A program made the position numbers and the translations under genes. Below are positions 17,819 to 26,518 of a stretch of 64,000 nt of DNA, piece by piece (position 1 is the stretch's first letter; each line of letters opens with the position of its first letter). The stretch covers positions 3,596,001 through 3,660,000 of the forward strand of contig NZ_CP006704.1 in NCBI RefSeq assembly GCF_000739375.1. Direction: 5' to 3'. The stretch is from Comamonas testosteroni TK102. Its GTDB lineage: Bacteria > Pseudomonadota > Gammaproteobacteria > Burkholderiales > Burkholderiaceae_C. Below the pieces are notes generated by a model. It did no database searches and was not told the DNA's origin. It saw only the letters and a list, made by a program, of their open reading frames with translations.

Positions 17819-18622
17819 TCAAAGATCTCGACGAATGAGTGCCCCTTTGAACAGCACTGGGCCAGTCGGCCCCGCTGAGCTGGGTACGCCGCCTTTGGGC
17901 TCCAGACTGATGGCCAGTGCAGGAATCGCTCTCATCTCGGATTCTTGTGCCGTGAGCTGCTCGAGCTTTCCATCACCCATGATCCCGAGGGAACGTGGCG
18001 CGCCTTGCTGAGGCAAGGCCCACAATTGCAGCGACTTGTTGTCCGCCTCCTTGAAGCCGCTCACGCGCTGCAAAACCAGTTGCTGGTGTTGGGGATCAAA
18101 GGTCACCAGCATGGATGCATCAGCCTTGCCATCGGCCAGTACCGCCACATATTGAATTTGGGGTACTGCCTGCAATTCAGCCTGCGCCATCTGGAGCTGA
18201 GTCTGCAGCGCAGACAATTTCTGTTGCGAGGCTTCCCTGAGACCTTGATGCGACCAAAGCCCTACCGAGATAGCCGCCACCGTGGCCAAGCCGCCTGCCA
18301 GGGCCAGTCCGCGCCACCATGCCAGCGCTCCTGAAGGCGACTTCGATGCAGCGGCTTCACGCTGCCGTGCCAGCCTGGCGCCGGACTTCTCTGCCTGCAG
18401 CAAGTTGGCGATGCGTGTCCAGACTACTGCGTCGGGCTGCACCGGAGCCTGCACCTCGGAAAAGGCTGACCAGCGACCTTGCCAGAGCAAGGCCGCCGCA
18501 CGAACCTGGGGAAACTCACGAGCCATCTGCTCAAAACGCCTGCGCGCTCCGCCGTGCAAGGTACCTAGCGAATAGGAGGCTGCCAGGCGATCGAGCAATT
18601 CAGGGTTTCGGATCAGATTCAT
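17819..18622 (-). CDS. RskA-type anti-sigma factor
   Basis: A 267-residue membrane protein. The cytoplasmic N-terminal part (residues 1-95, LAASYSLGTLHGGARRRFEQMAREFPQVRAA) is the sigma-binding region. One membrane segment follows (about 105-125, WRGLALAGGLATVAAISVGLW), then a periplasmic RskA domain ending in LQLWALPQQGAPRSLGIMGDGKL and AISLEPKGGVPSSAGPTGPVL. Anti-sigma factors of this family hold an ECF sigma factor inactive until the anti-sigma is proteolysed. It lies 18 bases after the sigma gene on the same strand, consistent with co-transcription. The start ATG 18622 is preferred to the upstream frame end at 18640. Confidence 0.92.
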   Translation of the reverse strand: MNLIRNPELLDRLAASYSLGTLHGGARRRFEQMAREFPQVRAAALLWQGRWSAFSEVQAPVQPDAVVWTRIANLLQAEKSGARLARQREAAASKSPSGALAWWRGLALAGGLATVAAISVGLWSHQGLREASQQKLSALQTQLQMAQAELQAVPQIQYVAVLADGKADASMLVTFDPQHQQLVLQRVSGFKEADNKSLQLWALPQQGAPRSLGIMGDGKLEQLTAQESEMRAIPALAISLEPKGGVPSSAGPTGPVLFKGALIRRDL

Positions 18623-18640
18623 GATGTGGACTCCTGGCAC

Positions 18641-19216
18641 TCAGACATGGCGCGCCATGCATTTGCGCAGTTGCTCAAGGCTGCGGCGTACCCATGTTTT
18701 GACGGTCCCCAGCGGCAGCTTCAGGCTGCTGGCCAGCTCGCTATGGCTCAAATCCCTCAGATAGGCCAGGCTCACCACTTGGCGCTGGGGCGGCTCCAGC
18801 TTTTCTAGACACTGATGCAAAACGACGGCTTGTTCACTGGCCTCCACCAATTGCATTGGCCCTCGCGTGTCCTTGTCCTGCGGCAACGCATCGGCATCCT
18901 CAATAGGCACATTGAGATGCAGGCGTTCGGCTCTGCGGCGGCGCAAAAAATCCAATGCCCGGCTGCGCACCAGCATGCCCATCCAGGCCAGGGGTGGGCT
19001 GAGCGAGTCCCGGTAAGTCCCCGCACTGCGCCAGATGGCCAGAAAGCTCTCTTGCAGCACATCCTCGGCCCACTCCTTGTTGCCGAGGATGCGCAAAGCC
19101 AGACCATACAACCGGGAAGCAGTCTGATCGTATAGAAGCTTGAGAGCAACCTCATCCCGGGTTGCTACGCGATCGAGTAAGTCCATCAGTTCGTGGTCCG
19201 GTGTATTGGCGCTCAT
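18641..19216 (-). CDS. ECF RNA polymerase sigma factor, SigK-like
   Basis: A 191-residue sigma-70 family protein with region 2 (LLYDQTASRLYGLALRIL, then DVLQESFLAIW) and region 4 (LEPPQRQVVSLAYLRDLSHSELASSLKLPLGTVKTWVRRSLEQLRKCM). It would direct polymerase to promoters of its own operon and partners. ATG 19216 gives a family-length protein; the frame extends 123 bases further without similarity. It is immediately upstream of the RskA anti-sigma gene and divergent from a fasciclin-domain gene. That arrangement resembles the sigK-rskA and mpt70/mpt83 regulon of mycobacteria. Confidence 0.93.
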   Translation of the reverse strand: MSANTPDHELMDLLDRVATRDEVALKLLYDQTASRLYGLALRILGNKEWAEDVLQESFLAIWRSAGTYRDSLSPPLAWMGMLVRSRALDFLRRRRAERLHLNVPIEDADALPQDKDTRGPMQLVEASEQAVVLHQCLEKLEPPQRQVVSLAYLRDLSHSELASSLKLPLGTVKTWVRRSLEQLRKCMARHV

Positions 19217-19641
19217 GTAGCCATTGTGATCAGAAGCACATCCTTCATGCGGCGCTGTTGGATAACTGCCAAGGCATGTTGCTGACCTTGGGTATTTACC
19301 TATACGCAGCAACTGAGCTGCTGGATGTGGGCAGCGCACGAATTAACAGAAAAATATTCTCAGAATCTTGAATGCATCTTGCCAAAGGCTGCATGCTCCA
19401 AGCGTCGGACATCGCAGCGCCACAAATTGCAGGGCGTGACCAGACGAACCGCCCGAATAGCTCGCAGACGGGGCACTGACTTCTACCGCTGAAATAAAGT
19501 CAGAGGCAACCTTGCTGTATGTCCGCGCATCCGTCTCATCGCCAACAAAGAATGAATAGCAAAAATCAATGAATCCAGACAGGAATTGGCTGCGTATTCC
19601 TTACAGCCGGCATTTTTCGGCTTGTACATCAAGGAGCATCC
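19217..19641. other. Divergent promoter region between sigma and fasciclin genes
   Basis: No gene is seen in these 425 bases. GGAAT-N9-ATTCC (19582-19600) is a short inverted repeat 41 bases before the fasciclin start. A consensus sigma recognition site could not be assigned by eye. Confidence 0.5.
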
Positions 19642-20205
19642 ATGTACTCGATTCAATCTGCACGCAAGTTGGCTTCGTTCGGTCTGGCTATCTCGATGAC
19701 TGCGGCCTCCGTCGCAGCGATGGCTGATGTGATGGTTGGTGGTGCACCCATGCTGCCTACCAAGGACATCATCGACAACGCGGTCAACTCCAAGGATCAC
19801 ACCACGTTGGTTGCAGCGGTCAAAGCCGCTGGTCTCGTCGACACGCTCAAGGGACCTGGTCCGTTTACTGTCTTTGCGCCTACCAATGCGGCGTTTGATG
19901 CGCTTCCTGCTGGCACCGTAGACACGCTGCTCAAGCCTGAAAACAAGGGGATGCTGACAACGATCCTCACATACCACGTTGTACCGGGCAAGTGGGATGC
20001 CGCAGCACTGAGCAAGATGATCAAGGATGGAAACGGCAAGGCCATGATCAAAACCGTCAGTGGCGGCACTCTTACGGCCAAGTCGAGTGGACAGAAAATT
20101 ATGCTGATGGATGAAAAAGGTGGCGCAGCCACGGTGACCATTCCCAACGTATACCAATCCAATGGCGTGATTCATGTGATCGATAAAGTACTACTGCCCA
20201 ATTAA
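19642..20205 (+). CDS. Secreted fasciclin (FAS1) domain protein
   Basis: A 187-residue protein: a signal peptide (residues 1-28, ending AAMADVM) and one FAS1 domain. Family motifs are DIIDNAVNSKDHTTLVAAVKAAGLV, then GPGPFTVFAPTNAAFDALPAGTVD, LLTYHVVPGK-like TILTYHVVPGKW, and the C-terminal NGVIHVIDKVLLP. FAS1 domains mediate adhesion or surface interactions. ATG 19642 has AAGGAG five bases upstream. It is divergent from the ECF sigma gene, which probably controls it. Confidence 0.94.
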   Translation: MYSIQSARKLASFGLAISMTAASVAAMADVMVGGAPMLPTKDIIDNAVNSKDHTTLVAAVKAAGLVDTLKGPGPFTVFAPTNAAFDALPAGTVDTLLKPENKGMLTTILTYHVVPGKWDAAALSKMIKDGNGKAMIKTVSGGTLTAKSSGQKIMLMDEKGGAATVTIPNVYQSNGVIHVIDKVLLPN

Positions 20206-21039
20206 CGGAAGGGTTGTCACAAGGGTATCGTCTCGATCACTGACCACAAATTTGAGTGGTCAAAATGCAGTATCAGGACAACCAAATAGGATTGGATGCT
20301 CAATTTTCCTAAGTCCAAGAGGCGTGAATTCGAGCAAAAAATCAGAGAGTCTTGATTGAGACGAGGCGCGAAGCCGAATCGAGTGTGAAAGGCTTCGCGC
20401 CAATGCATCAGTGGTAGTACCGCCAGGCGGTCCTGGTGAGTCAGAACAGTTGCCGCACCGAGCAATGGGTCGATCGCAGGCTCTCACAAACGACCGCTAA
20501 CCGGCATGCAAACTTGCGGCCAAACCTCGTCCAGATTGCCCAGTGTCGAGTGACTGCTCCCGCCGAGAGCAGACGCTGGCTGGCGATCTTGCGAGCGACC
20601 GCAATGGATCGTGTTGCGATGTTCAAGATACGCTCAAGGCCTTCGACAAGCCAGACTGGCCGTGAGCTCTCCTGACGGCATTTGCTTCCCGAAGATATGT
20701 GGGAAGCTTGCGGGGTGACTGAACCACCAAAGCGAAGGCAACGATCCTTGTTTTAAAGGTCACCTTCGGCAAGCTGGGCACACTACTTTGAGATGCGCCT
20801 TTAAGGGCTAATTCTTCCACTTCCGACGTTCGCGACGTGGGAAGTTCAGGTGCTCCGGGGCATCTCCAGATAACTATCTGATTTTCATAGGCTTCCAAGG
20901 TTGGAAGCAACAGATCTTCCGACCTAAAAACTTCCGACCCTGGCGCATTGAAAAATTCCAAGCTTTGCAGCCAATCATGCCTGTAAACGCTCGAGGCACA
21001 GGAAAAACCGGCAGTCGCGTGCCAGCCCTCTCCCGGGCA

Positions 21040-21203
21040 CTATCTGCCCATTCTGGCCGATTTGTGCGCTGGGCCGGCCCAGTTCGAGCCAAAGCTGACA
21101 ACACCCCGCGCTCGGCCCAAATCGCCCGCAAACCCGCGCCAGCATTAGCGAATCCAGAATTCCCCTGGACCAGCCCCTGTGCCAAAACGGTCACTCCCCC
21201 ACA
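21040..21203. repeat. Dispersed repeat, copy 2
   Basis: Similar to 17511-17673 in the same orientation with one single-base gap. Third-position changes in the minus-strand frame are common between the copies. Confidence 0.75.
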
Positions 21204-21218
21204 TGAACTCAGCCAGGC

Positions 21219-21240
21219 ATTCCATCGCTTGCGATGGAAT
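21219..21240. repeat. Palindrome, 10-bp arms with 2-base centre
   Basis: ATTCCATCGC TT GCGATGGAAT is a perfect inverted repeat with almost no loop. That shape fits a dimer-binding operator better than an RNA hairpin. It lies 219 bases before H-NS copy 2. Confidence 0.75.
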
Positions 21241-21458
21241 ATGAGCCCTGCGAGATGACTGAGCGCAGATCAGCGCAACCCACGAGAATCGTTTTTTTGT
21301 GTCGCGCCTGAGTTTTTGAAGTTGACCCGCCTCAAACCAAGACACAATGTACGCGGTCACTTTCCACTGAAAGTGAACCAACTGCATAAACGACGTATCT
21401 CATGTATGGGTGCATCCCTTTAGTGCTGGTTCATAACTTTACATAGGACCTCTTTTAG

Positions 21459-21746
21459 ATGAGTACACATTCTTATAAGGATTTGTTGGCGCAACGCGAG
21501 GCTCTTGAGCAACAGATTGCTGCGGCCCGAAAGACTGAAGTCGCAGACGCGGTGCAAAAGATCAAGAATTTGATTGAGGCTTTCGGCCTGACACAGGACG
21601 ATGTCTTTCCTCCAGCCAAGCAAAAGCGCGAGGCAGGCACTGTGGCTCCCAAATACCGCGACCCCGTGACTGGCCAGACCTGGACCGGCCGAGGAAAGCC
21701 GCCGAACTGGATCAAGGATCAAGACCGTTCGCAGTTTGCGATTTAA
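21459..21746 (+). CDS. H-NS family nucleoid-associated protein, copy 2
   Basis: A 95-residue paralogue of the protein at 9395-9688, differing at a few positions (for example KDLLAQ for KELLAQ, and a two-residue shorter linker). The C-terminal motif YRDPVTGQTWTGRGKPPNWI is intact. Both genes share the same promoter-proximal sequence and the same terminator. They therefore arose by duplication of a cassette of about 435-440 bases. Function is as for copy 1: silencing and packing of AT-rich DNA. Confidence 0.93.
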   Translation: MSTHSYKDLLAQREALEQQIAAARKTEVADAVQKIKNLIEAFGLTQDDVFPPAKQKREAGTVAPKYRDPVTGQTWTGRGKPPNWIKDQDRSQFAI

Positions 21747-21772
21747 AAGTGGCCCTAGTGGCCACTTTTTCT
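21745..21772 (+). terminator. Terminator of H-NS copy 2
   Basis: AAAAGTGGCC and GGCCACTTTT form a 10-bp stem around CTAGT and are followed by T residues. Compared with copy 1 the loop differs by one base. Confidence 0.9.
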
Positions 21773-22156
21773 TTATGGAGACATTCACGACCGACGGCCT
21801 GTCGGCGACACCTTTTCTGGTGCATCACTGAGGCTCCTGGTCTCTCTCGCTATCACTTCGTCAAATACTGGCTGCACCGGCTTGCTAACCCTGCTCCTGG
21901 CCACTCGGCCATCGCAAAATTATTGACCGCAGAGACTTGGACGATGCTGCCCCGGAAACCGCTTGCCGCGGTCAGGAGCAAAGGCATACCCGGCCTCTGG
22001 AAGACCAATCGTTTTTATCGCAGGCTTTTGAGAGTCAGGCCTGGGCAAGAATGCTGGATTCGATTGCAGAAAGATTAGGGTGACTCGACTCTGCTCAAAC
22101 GCGGTAAACGCAGGTCTTTGCTCAGTTCCCGCGCGAAGGCTTCATAATGCGCGACC
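21773..22156. other. Intergenic region, nothing found
   Basis: These 384 bases between the H-NS terminator and the DUF2946 gene hold no gene, repeat or clear site that I can support. Confidence 0.5.
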
Positions 22157-22516
22157 ATGCAAGCGCTGCGTAACTCACTGTCACTGACCCGCCTGGTTTT
22201 GGCGTGGTTCATACTGACTTTGGCAATTGCAGTCGCGTCACCCATCGTGCATCCCAAAGTCATCGAGGTTGTTTGTACCTCGAGCGGCAGCATGCAGGTG
22301 ATCATGCTGGATGACGATGGGCAAGCCACACCCGGTCTGCATCATTCGCTGGACTGCCCCCTGTGCCTGACCATCACAGCACCTCCGGCCTACTCCTCCC
22401 AGCATCTTGAACAGCCACAGCCGCTTGGCCTGGCACTGCATCCTGTGGTTTCGGCGCGCATTGCCGCGCTGGTGGGGGCCGCTTTGCCCCCGCGAGGACC
22501 ACCAGCACTCGTGTAA
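22157..22516 (+). CDS. DUF2946 family protein
   Basis: A 119-residue protein with one N-terminal membrane segment (LVLAWFILTLAIAVASPIV). The DUF2946 core follows: VICTSSG-type VVCTSSGSMQVIMLDDDG and the conserved HHSLDCPLCL, with a C-terminal RGPPALV. Two cysteines spaced for metal binding (CPLC) fit the family's usual linkage to copper or iron uptake genes. It begins a same-strand run with a TonB receptor and a PepSY protein, which supports a metal-related role. The exact function is not known. Confidence 0.88.
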   Translation: MQALRNSLSLTRLVLAWFILTLAIAVASPIVHPKVIEVVCTSSGSMQVIMLDDDGQATPGLHHSLDCPLCLTITAPPAYSSQHLEQPQPLGLALHPVVSARIAALVGAALPPRGPPALV

Positions 22517-22604
22517 GTCCGCTGTGCCCGTCTACTGAGACGGCCGCACCTTAGCCGTCGGGCTCAGCCCTGCACGGCCGATTCCACTTGCACGCAGTTT
22601 TTCC

Positions 22605-24791
22605 ATGACCTCTTACTCTTCTGGTGCGATGCCTGATGGCAGCGCTCGCTCTTTTTCGTCCCTACCGCTCCAACGCCAGCATGTGGCGCTGACGGTTGCC
22701 CAGCTATCGCTAGCCGCGCCTCTTCTCGCGGCCTCTTCAGCGGGTTGGGCGCAGGCCGATGTCACCCTGGACACGGTCACCGTTCACTCTTCGGGCAATA
22801 CCTCTTTGGAGCGTGCGGTAAGCACCGGCAGCCGGCTTGACCTCAGTGCACGCGATACACCGGCCAGTGTCGAGGTCACCACGCGCGAGCAACTGGAGGC
22901 TCGCGGCGACACGGCTCTCGTCGACGCCATCACGCGATCTACCGGCATCACCAGCCTCGGACATCCGGGCAATAGCGGCAGTTCTCTTTCGGCCAGAGGT
23001 TTCACGGACACCACCTCGGTCATGCGTCTATACGACGGCACGCGTCAGTACGGCGGCGTCGGAGTGAGCTTTCCTTTCGACACCTGGTCCATCGAGCGTA
23101 TTGAGGTTCTGCGTGGACCGGCATCCGTGATCTATGGTGACGGCGCCATTGGCGGCGTGGTCAACGTGATCCCCAAAAAGCCGGCACGCGGGCCTGTTCA
23201 GAACGAAATCCAGGCCACCGCAGGAACCAATGGCAGGCGTGCGCTGGCCTTTGGCAGCGGCGGCGCAATCAACGACCAGTGGTCCTACCGCCTGGATGTC
23301 AGCGGTGATCAATCAGAGGGCTGGGTGGATCGCGGGGACTCCAGCAACCGCACAGTCTCTGGCGCATTGCGCTGGGATGTGACACCTGATCTCAACCTGC
23401 AGCTGTCGCATGCGCAGGGCCGGCAAAAGCCCATGCGCTACTTCGGCACACCGCTGATCAATGGGGTCCAGGATCCAGCCATCCGTGAGCGCAACTACAA
23501 CGTCGCGGACAGCCGCATTCAGTACAAGGACCGCTGGACCGAGCTGCTCGCCCAATGGGCCCCCAGCAGCAAGGTGGTGGTGCGCAGCAAGCTCTACCAC
23601 ATCGGCAGTGATCGCTATTGGCGCAATGCGGAAGCCTATCGATACAACATGGCCACAGGGCTGATCGACCGCTCGGACAATACGGAAATCGGTCACGACC
23701 AGACCCAGACAGGCAACACGACGGATGTGAGCTTCAGCGGCAGTCTGTTCGGGCGCGCCAATCAGGTCTCCCTGGGGTTCGACGTCAATAGGGCATCGTT
23801 TCAGCACACCAACAACACCTACACAGGCAGCTCGGGCTCCGTGGATCCCTACAACCCGGTCCCCGGCAACTACAACAGCTCTGTCCCTTTCATTCCCCGC
23901 TATGAGAACAAGGCCGAGCAGTATGCGCTGTTCGCGGAAGACAGGCTGGAACTGACCGATCGCTGGTCTGTCGTGGCGGGCGCGCGCTTCGACCACACGG
24001 ACCTCTCGCGCCAGGATCTGGTCGCCGGCAATCAAGCCTTCAAGCGAAGCTATTCCAATACCGGATGGCGCCTTGGCACCGTCTACAAGCTGAACCCGGA
24101 TCTGTCACTCTATGCGCAAGCTTCCAGGGCGGCAGATCCCGTCAGCGGCCTGCTTCTACTGTCGGCGGCCAACTCCACCTTCGATGTATCGACCGGCAGA
24201 CAGTTCGAGATCGGCGTCAAGCAATCGTTCTGGGAGGGCAAGGGAGACTGGACGCTTGCCGCATATTCCATCACCAAGAACAATCTGCTGACACGAGATC
24301 CTGCCAACCCTGCCTTGCGCGTGCAGGTCGGCGAGCGTTCGTCCAGGGGGATTGAAGGCACGCTATCGATGCCGCTTGGCAAGACGGTGCAGATCGATGC
24401 CAACATCGCCTTGCTCAAGGCTCGCTATGACGATTTCAGCGAGTCGGCAGGCGGCGTTACGGTCTCGCGTAACGGCAATGTGCCGACGGACGTACCGGAA
24501 CGTGTTGCCAATGTCTGGGTCAGCTGGAAGCTCGTGCCTGACTGGACACTGTCCGGCGGTCTGCGCCATGTGGGCAAGCGCTATGCAGATAACGCAAACA
24601 CCTTGAAGCTGCCGGCATACACCACCGCTGGCCTGGCGCTGCAATGGAAGGCAGCCAAGGCCACCACGCTCACACTGCGCGGGTTCAACCTCTTCGACAA
24701 GCACTATTTCACGACTTCCTACTACACCAATACCCAGTGGTTTGTCGGGGAAGGACGACGTGTCGAGCTGACCTTGAACCATCGTTTCTGA
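22605..24791 (+). CDS. TonB-dependent siderophore-type receptor
   Basis: A 728-residue outer-membrane receptor. A signal region ends near residue 50 (SSAGWAQA). The plug domain shows ARDTPASVEVTTREQLE and RIEVLRGPASVIYGDGAIGGVVNVIPKKP. The beta barrel runs to a terminal Phe (ELTLNHRF). It lacks the N-terminal STN signalling domain seen in the other two receptors of this window, so it is not a surface-signalling type. The ligand is unknown. A PepSY gene starts 12 bases after its stop. Confidence 0.95.
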   Translation: MTSYSSGAMPDGSARSFSSLPLQRQHVALTVAQLSLAAPLLAASSAGWAQADVTLDTVTVHSSGNTSLERAVSTGSRLDLSARDTPASVEVTTREQLEARGDTALVDAITRSTGITSLGHPGNSGSSLSARGFTDTTSVMRLYDGTRQYGGVGVSFPFDTWSIERIEVLRGPASVIYGDGAIGGVVNVIPKKPARGPVQNEIQATAGTNGRRALAFGSGGAINDQWSYRLDVSGDQSEGWVDRGDSSNRTVSGALRWDVTPDLNLQLSHAQGRQKPMRYFGTPLINGVQDPAIRERNYNVADSRIQYKDRWTELLAQWAPSSKVVVRSKLYHIGSDRYWRNAEAYRYNMATGLIDRSDNTEIGHDQTQTGNTTDVSFSGSLFGRANQVSLGFDVNRASFQHTNNTYTGSSGSVDPYNPVPGNYNSSVPFIPRYENKAEQYALFAEDRLELTDRWSVVAGARFDHTDLSRQDLVAGNQAFKRSYSNTGWRLGTVYKLNPDLSLYAQASRAADPVSGLLLLSAANSTFDVSTGRQFEIGVKQSFWEGKGDWTLAAYSITKNNLLTRDPANPALRVQVGERSSRGIEGTLSMPLGKTVQIDANIALLKARYDDFSESAGGVTVSRNGNVPTDVPERVANVWVSWKLVPDWTLSGGLRHVGKRYADNANTLKLPAYTTAGLALQWKAAKATTLTLRGFNLFDKHYFTTSYYTNTQWFVGEGRRVELTLNHRF

Positions 24792-24802
24792 TCGGGCTGC
24801 TG

Positions 24803-26320
24803 ATGTGGACTTACGCCCATGCCAAACGCTTGGTGTTCCTGGTGCATCGATGGACAGCAGTGGCTGCCTGTGTACTGATGGCCCTCTGGGTCTTCAGCGG
24901 AGTGGTCATGCTCTTTGTCGGCTACCCCAAGCTGCTGCCGTCCGAGCACCTGCGCGCACTGCCCTCTCTGAGCACTGGTCAGTGCTGCCTGCCGGTTGAG
25001 GTAGCGCTGAACCACAGCCCATCGCCGGACAAGGTGCAGCAGATCACCCTCACCACGATTGCAGGCCGTCCCAGCTACCGGCTCAAGGAGGCTGACGGCA
25101 CGCTGCGAGTCGTTGATGCCGGGACGGGAGCTGTTGCTCCGCCACCCGATGACGCAACCGCACTGCATAGCGCCCGAGCATTCACGTCTGGAGCGAATGG
25201 CGTTCTACAAGGTCGAACCCAGGACGATCGCTGGACGCACTCGGCCCTGCTGAATCCCCATAGGCCTCTCATCAAGGTCCGGATGGATGATTCCGCATCA
25301 AGCCTGCTGTACATCTCCTCAAGCACCGGTGAGGTGGTCATGGATGTGCCGCGTCATCAACGCTACTGGAACTACGTGGGGGCTTGGCTCCACTGGGTAT
25401 ACATGTTCCGCGATGGCTCCAGGGATCCCCTATGGAGCTGGTTGGTCATCGGCCTTTCCGCTTGGGGCACCTTGTGTGCCATCACTGGCACCTTCGTGGG
25501 CATCTGGCGATGGCGCTTCCATGGCCGCTACAAATCTGGCTCCAAGACTCCTTACCGGGAGTTCCAGATGCGCTGGCACCACATCACGGGCCTCGTATTC
25601 GGGGCAGTGATGACCTGCTGGATTTTCAGCGGCCTGATGTCCATGAATCCACTGGGACTCTTCAGCCCGCAGGGAACCCGTCCCGACCTGCACACCTATC
25701 AGCATGCAGGCCCTGGTGCCACGAGCGCTGGACTCACCACGCACCAGGCACTGGCCCTGCTCGATGCCCAGGGCTTTGACACGCGCGAGGTCACATGGAA
25801 ATGGCTGAACGGGCAGCCCTATCTGCTGGCCTTTGGCGGAGCGGGCGACACCCGCGTGCTGCCCGCAAATGCTGTTGCGCCCAAGGTGGAGCGCACATTT
25901 GAGCAGTCTCTGCTGGAGCAGGCAGCGCAGAGGTTGCTGCCCTTTGCCATACGCTCCACCGCCTGGTTGCACGAATTCGACGCCTACTACTACCGTCGGG
26001 GCGAGGCTTCCATGTATGCTGCAGCGGCGCGCGAGCTACCCGTACTCAGGGTCCAGTTCGAGGATCCGGGCAACACCATCGTCTACATCAGCCCGTACTC
26101 CGGTGATGTGGTGCTGAGCCTGGACCGTAGCCAGCGTACAGGCAGATGGTTGTTCAATTTCCTGCACAGCTGGGACTTGCCGTGGATGCTGCGCAGCGCT
26201 TGGCCGCGAGATGTCATGCTGGTCCTGCTCAGCCTGGGTGCGTTTGCGCTGGCATTCACAGGCATCGTGCTGGGCTACAGACGGCTCAAGCTATTCATCA
26301 GCCACAAGCTCGGCAGCTGA
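24803..26320 (+). CDS. PepSY-associated membrane protein
   Basis: A 505-residue inner-membrane protein with about four hydrophobic segments (near residues 15-37, 210-235, 265-285 and 460-485). Several PepSY-like periplasmic blocks lie between them, for example YISSSTGEVVMDVPRHQRYWNYVGAWLHW and YISPYSGDVVLSLDRSQRTGRWLFNFLHSWD. Members next to siderophore receptors are thought to reduce ferric siderophores with conserved His residues, here HRWT, LHW and LHSWD. The start ATG 24803 is 12 bases past the receptor stop, so the two genes form one operon. Confidence 0.92.
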   Translation: MWTYAHAKRLVFLVHRWTAVAACVLMALWVFSGVVMLFVGYPKLLPSEHLRALPSLSTGQCCLPVEVALNHSPSPDKVQQITLTTIAGRPSYRLKEADGTLRVVDAGTGAVAPPPDDATALHSARAFTSGANGVLQGRTQDDRWTHSALLNPHRPLIKVRMDDSASSLLYISSSTGEVVMDVPRHQRYWNYVGAWLHWVYMFRDGSRDPLWSWLVIGLSAWGTLCAITGTFVGIWRWRFHGRYKSGSKTPYREFQMRWHHITGLVFGAVMTCWIFSGLMSMNPLGLFSPQGTRPDLHTYQHAGPGATSAGLTTHQALALLDAQGFDTREVTWKWLNGQPYLLAFGGAGDTRVLPANAVAPKVERTFEQSLLEQAAQRLLPFAIRSTAWLHEFDAYYYRRGEASMYAAAARELPVLRVQFEDPGNTIVYISPYSGDVVLSLDRSQRTGRWLFNFLHSWDLPWMLRSAWPRDVMLVLLSLGAFALAFTGIVLGYRRLKLFISHKLGS

Positions 26321-26366
26321 CCTGGGCCGCAAGGGCTACGGCCCAGCCTCGCGTGCTATCGCCATG

Positions 26367-26396
26367 AAAAGACACCCGACCTTGTTCCGGGTCGGG
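26367..26396 (-). terminator. Terminator of the DUF1428 gene
   Basis: On the minus strand CCCGACC and GGTCGGG pair across an eight-base loop and are followed by TGTCTTTT. It lies about 120 bases past the DUF1428 stop codon. Confidence 0.65.
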
Positions 26397-26518
26397 CGTT
26401 GCACATTCCCGGCTGCACTTGCGCCAGGGATTGGCGCAAGCCGATGCCGCAGTCACATGTGAAGTGAGACCGTTGGCGAGCCAATCAGCAAGCCGCAATC
26501 AGTGGCACGGCGCAGGGT

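Larger units (their letters stand above)
20206..21458. other. 1.25 kb with no supported gene
   Basis: No frame has a start, a domain and codon use that hang together. It carries a second copy of the dispersed repeat (21040-21203), a tight palindrome at 21219-21240, and from about 21340 the H-NS cassette promoter sequence. The rest could be eroded genes that I cannot identify. Confidence 0.5.
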
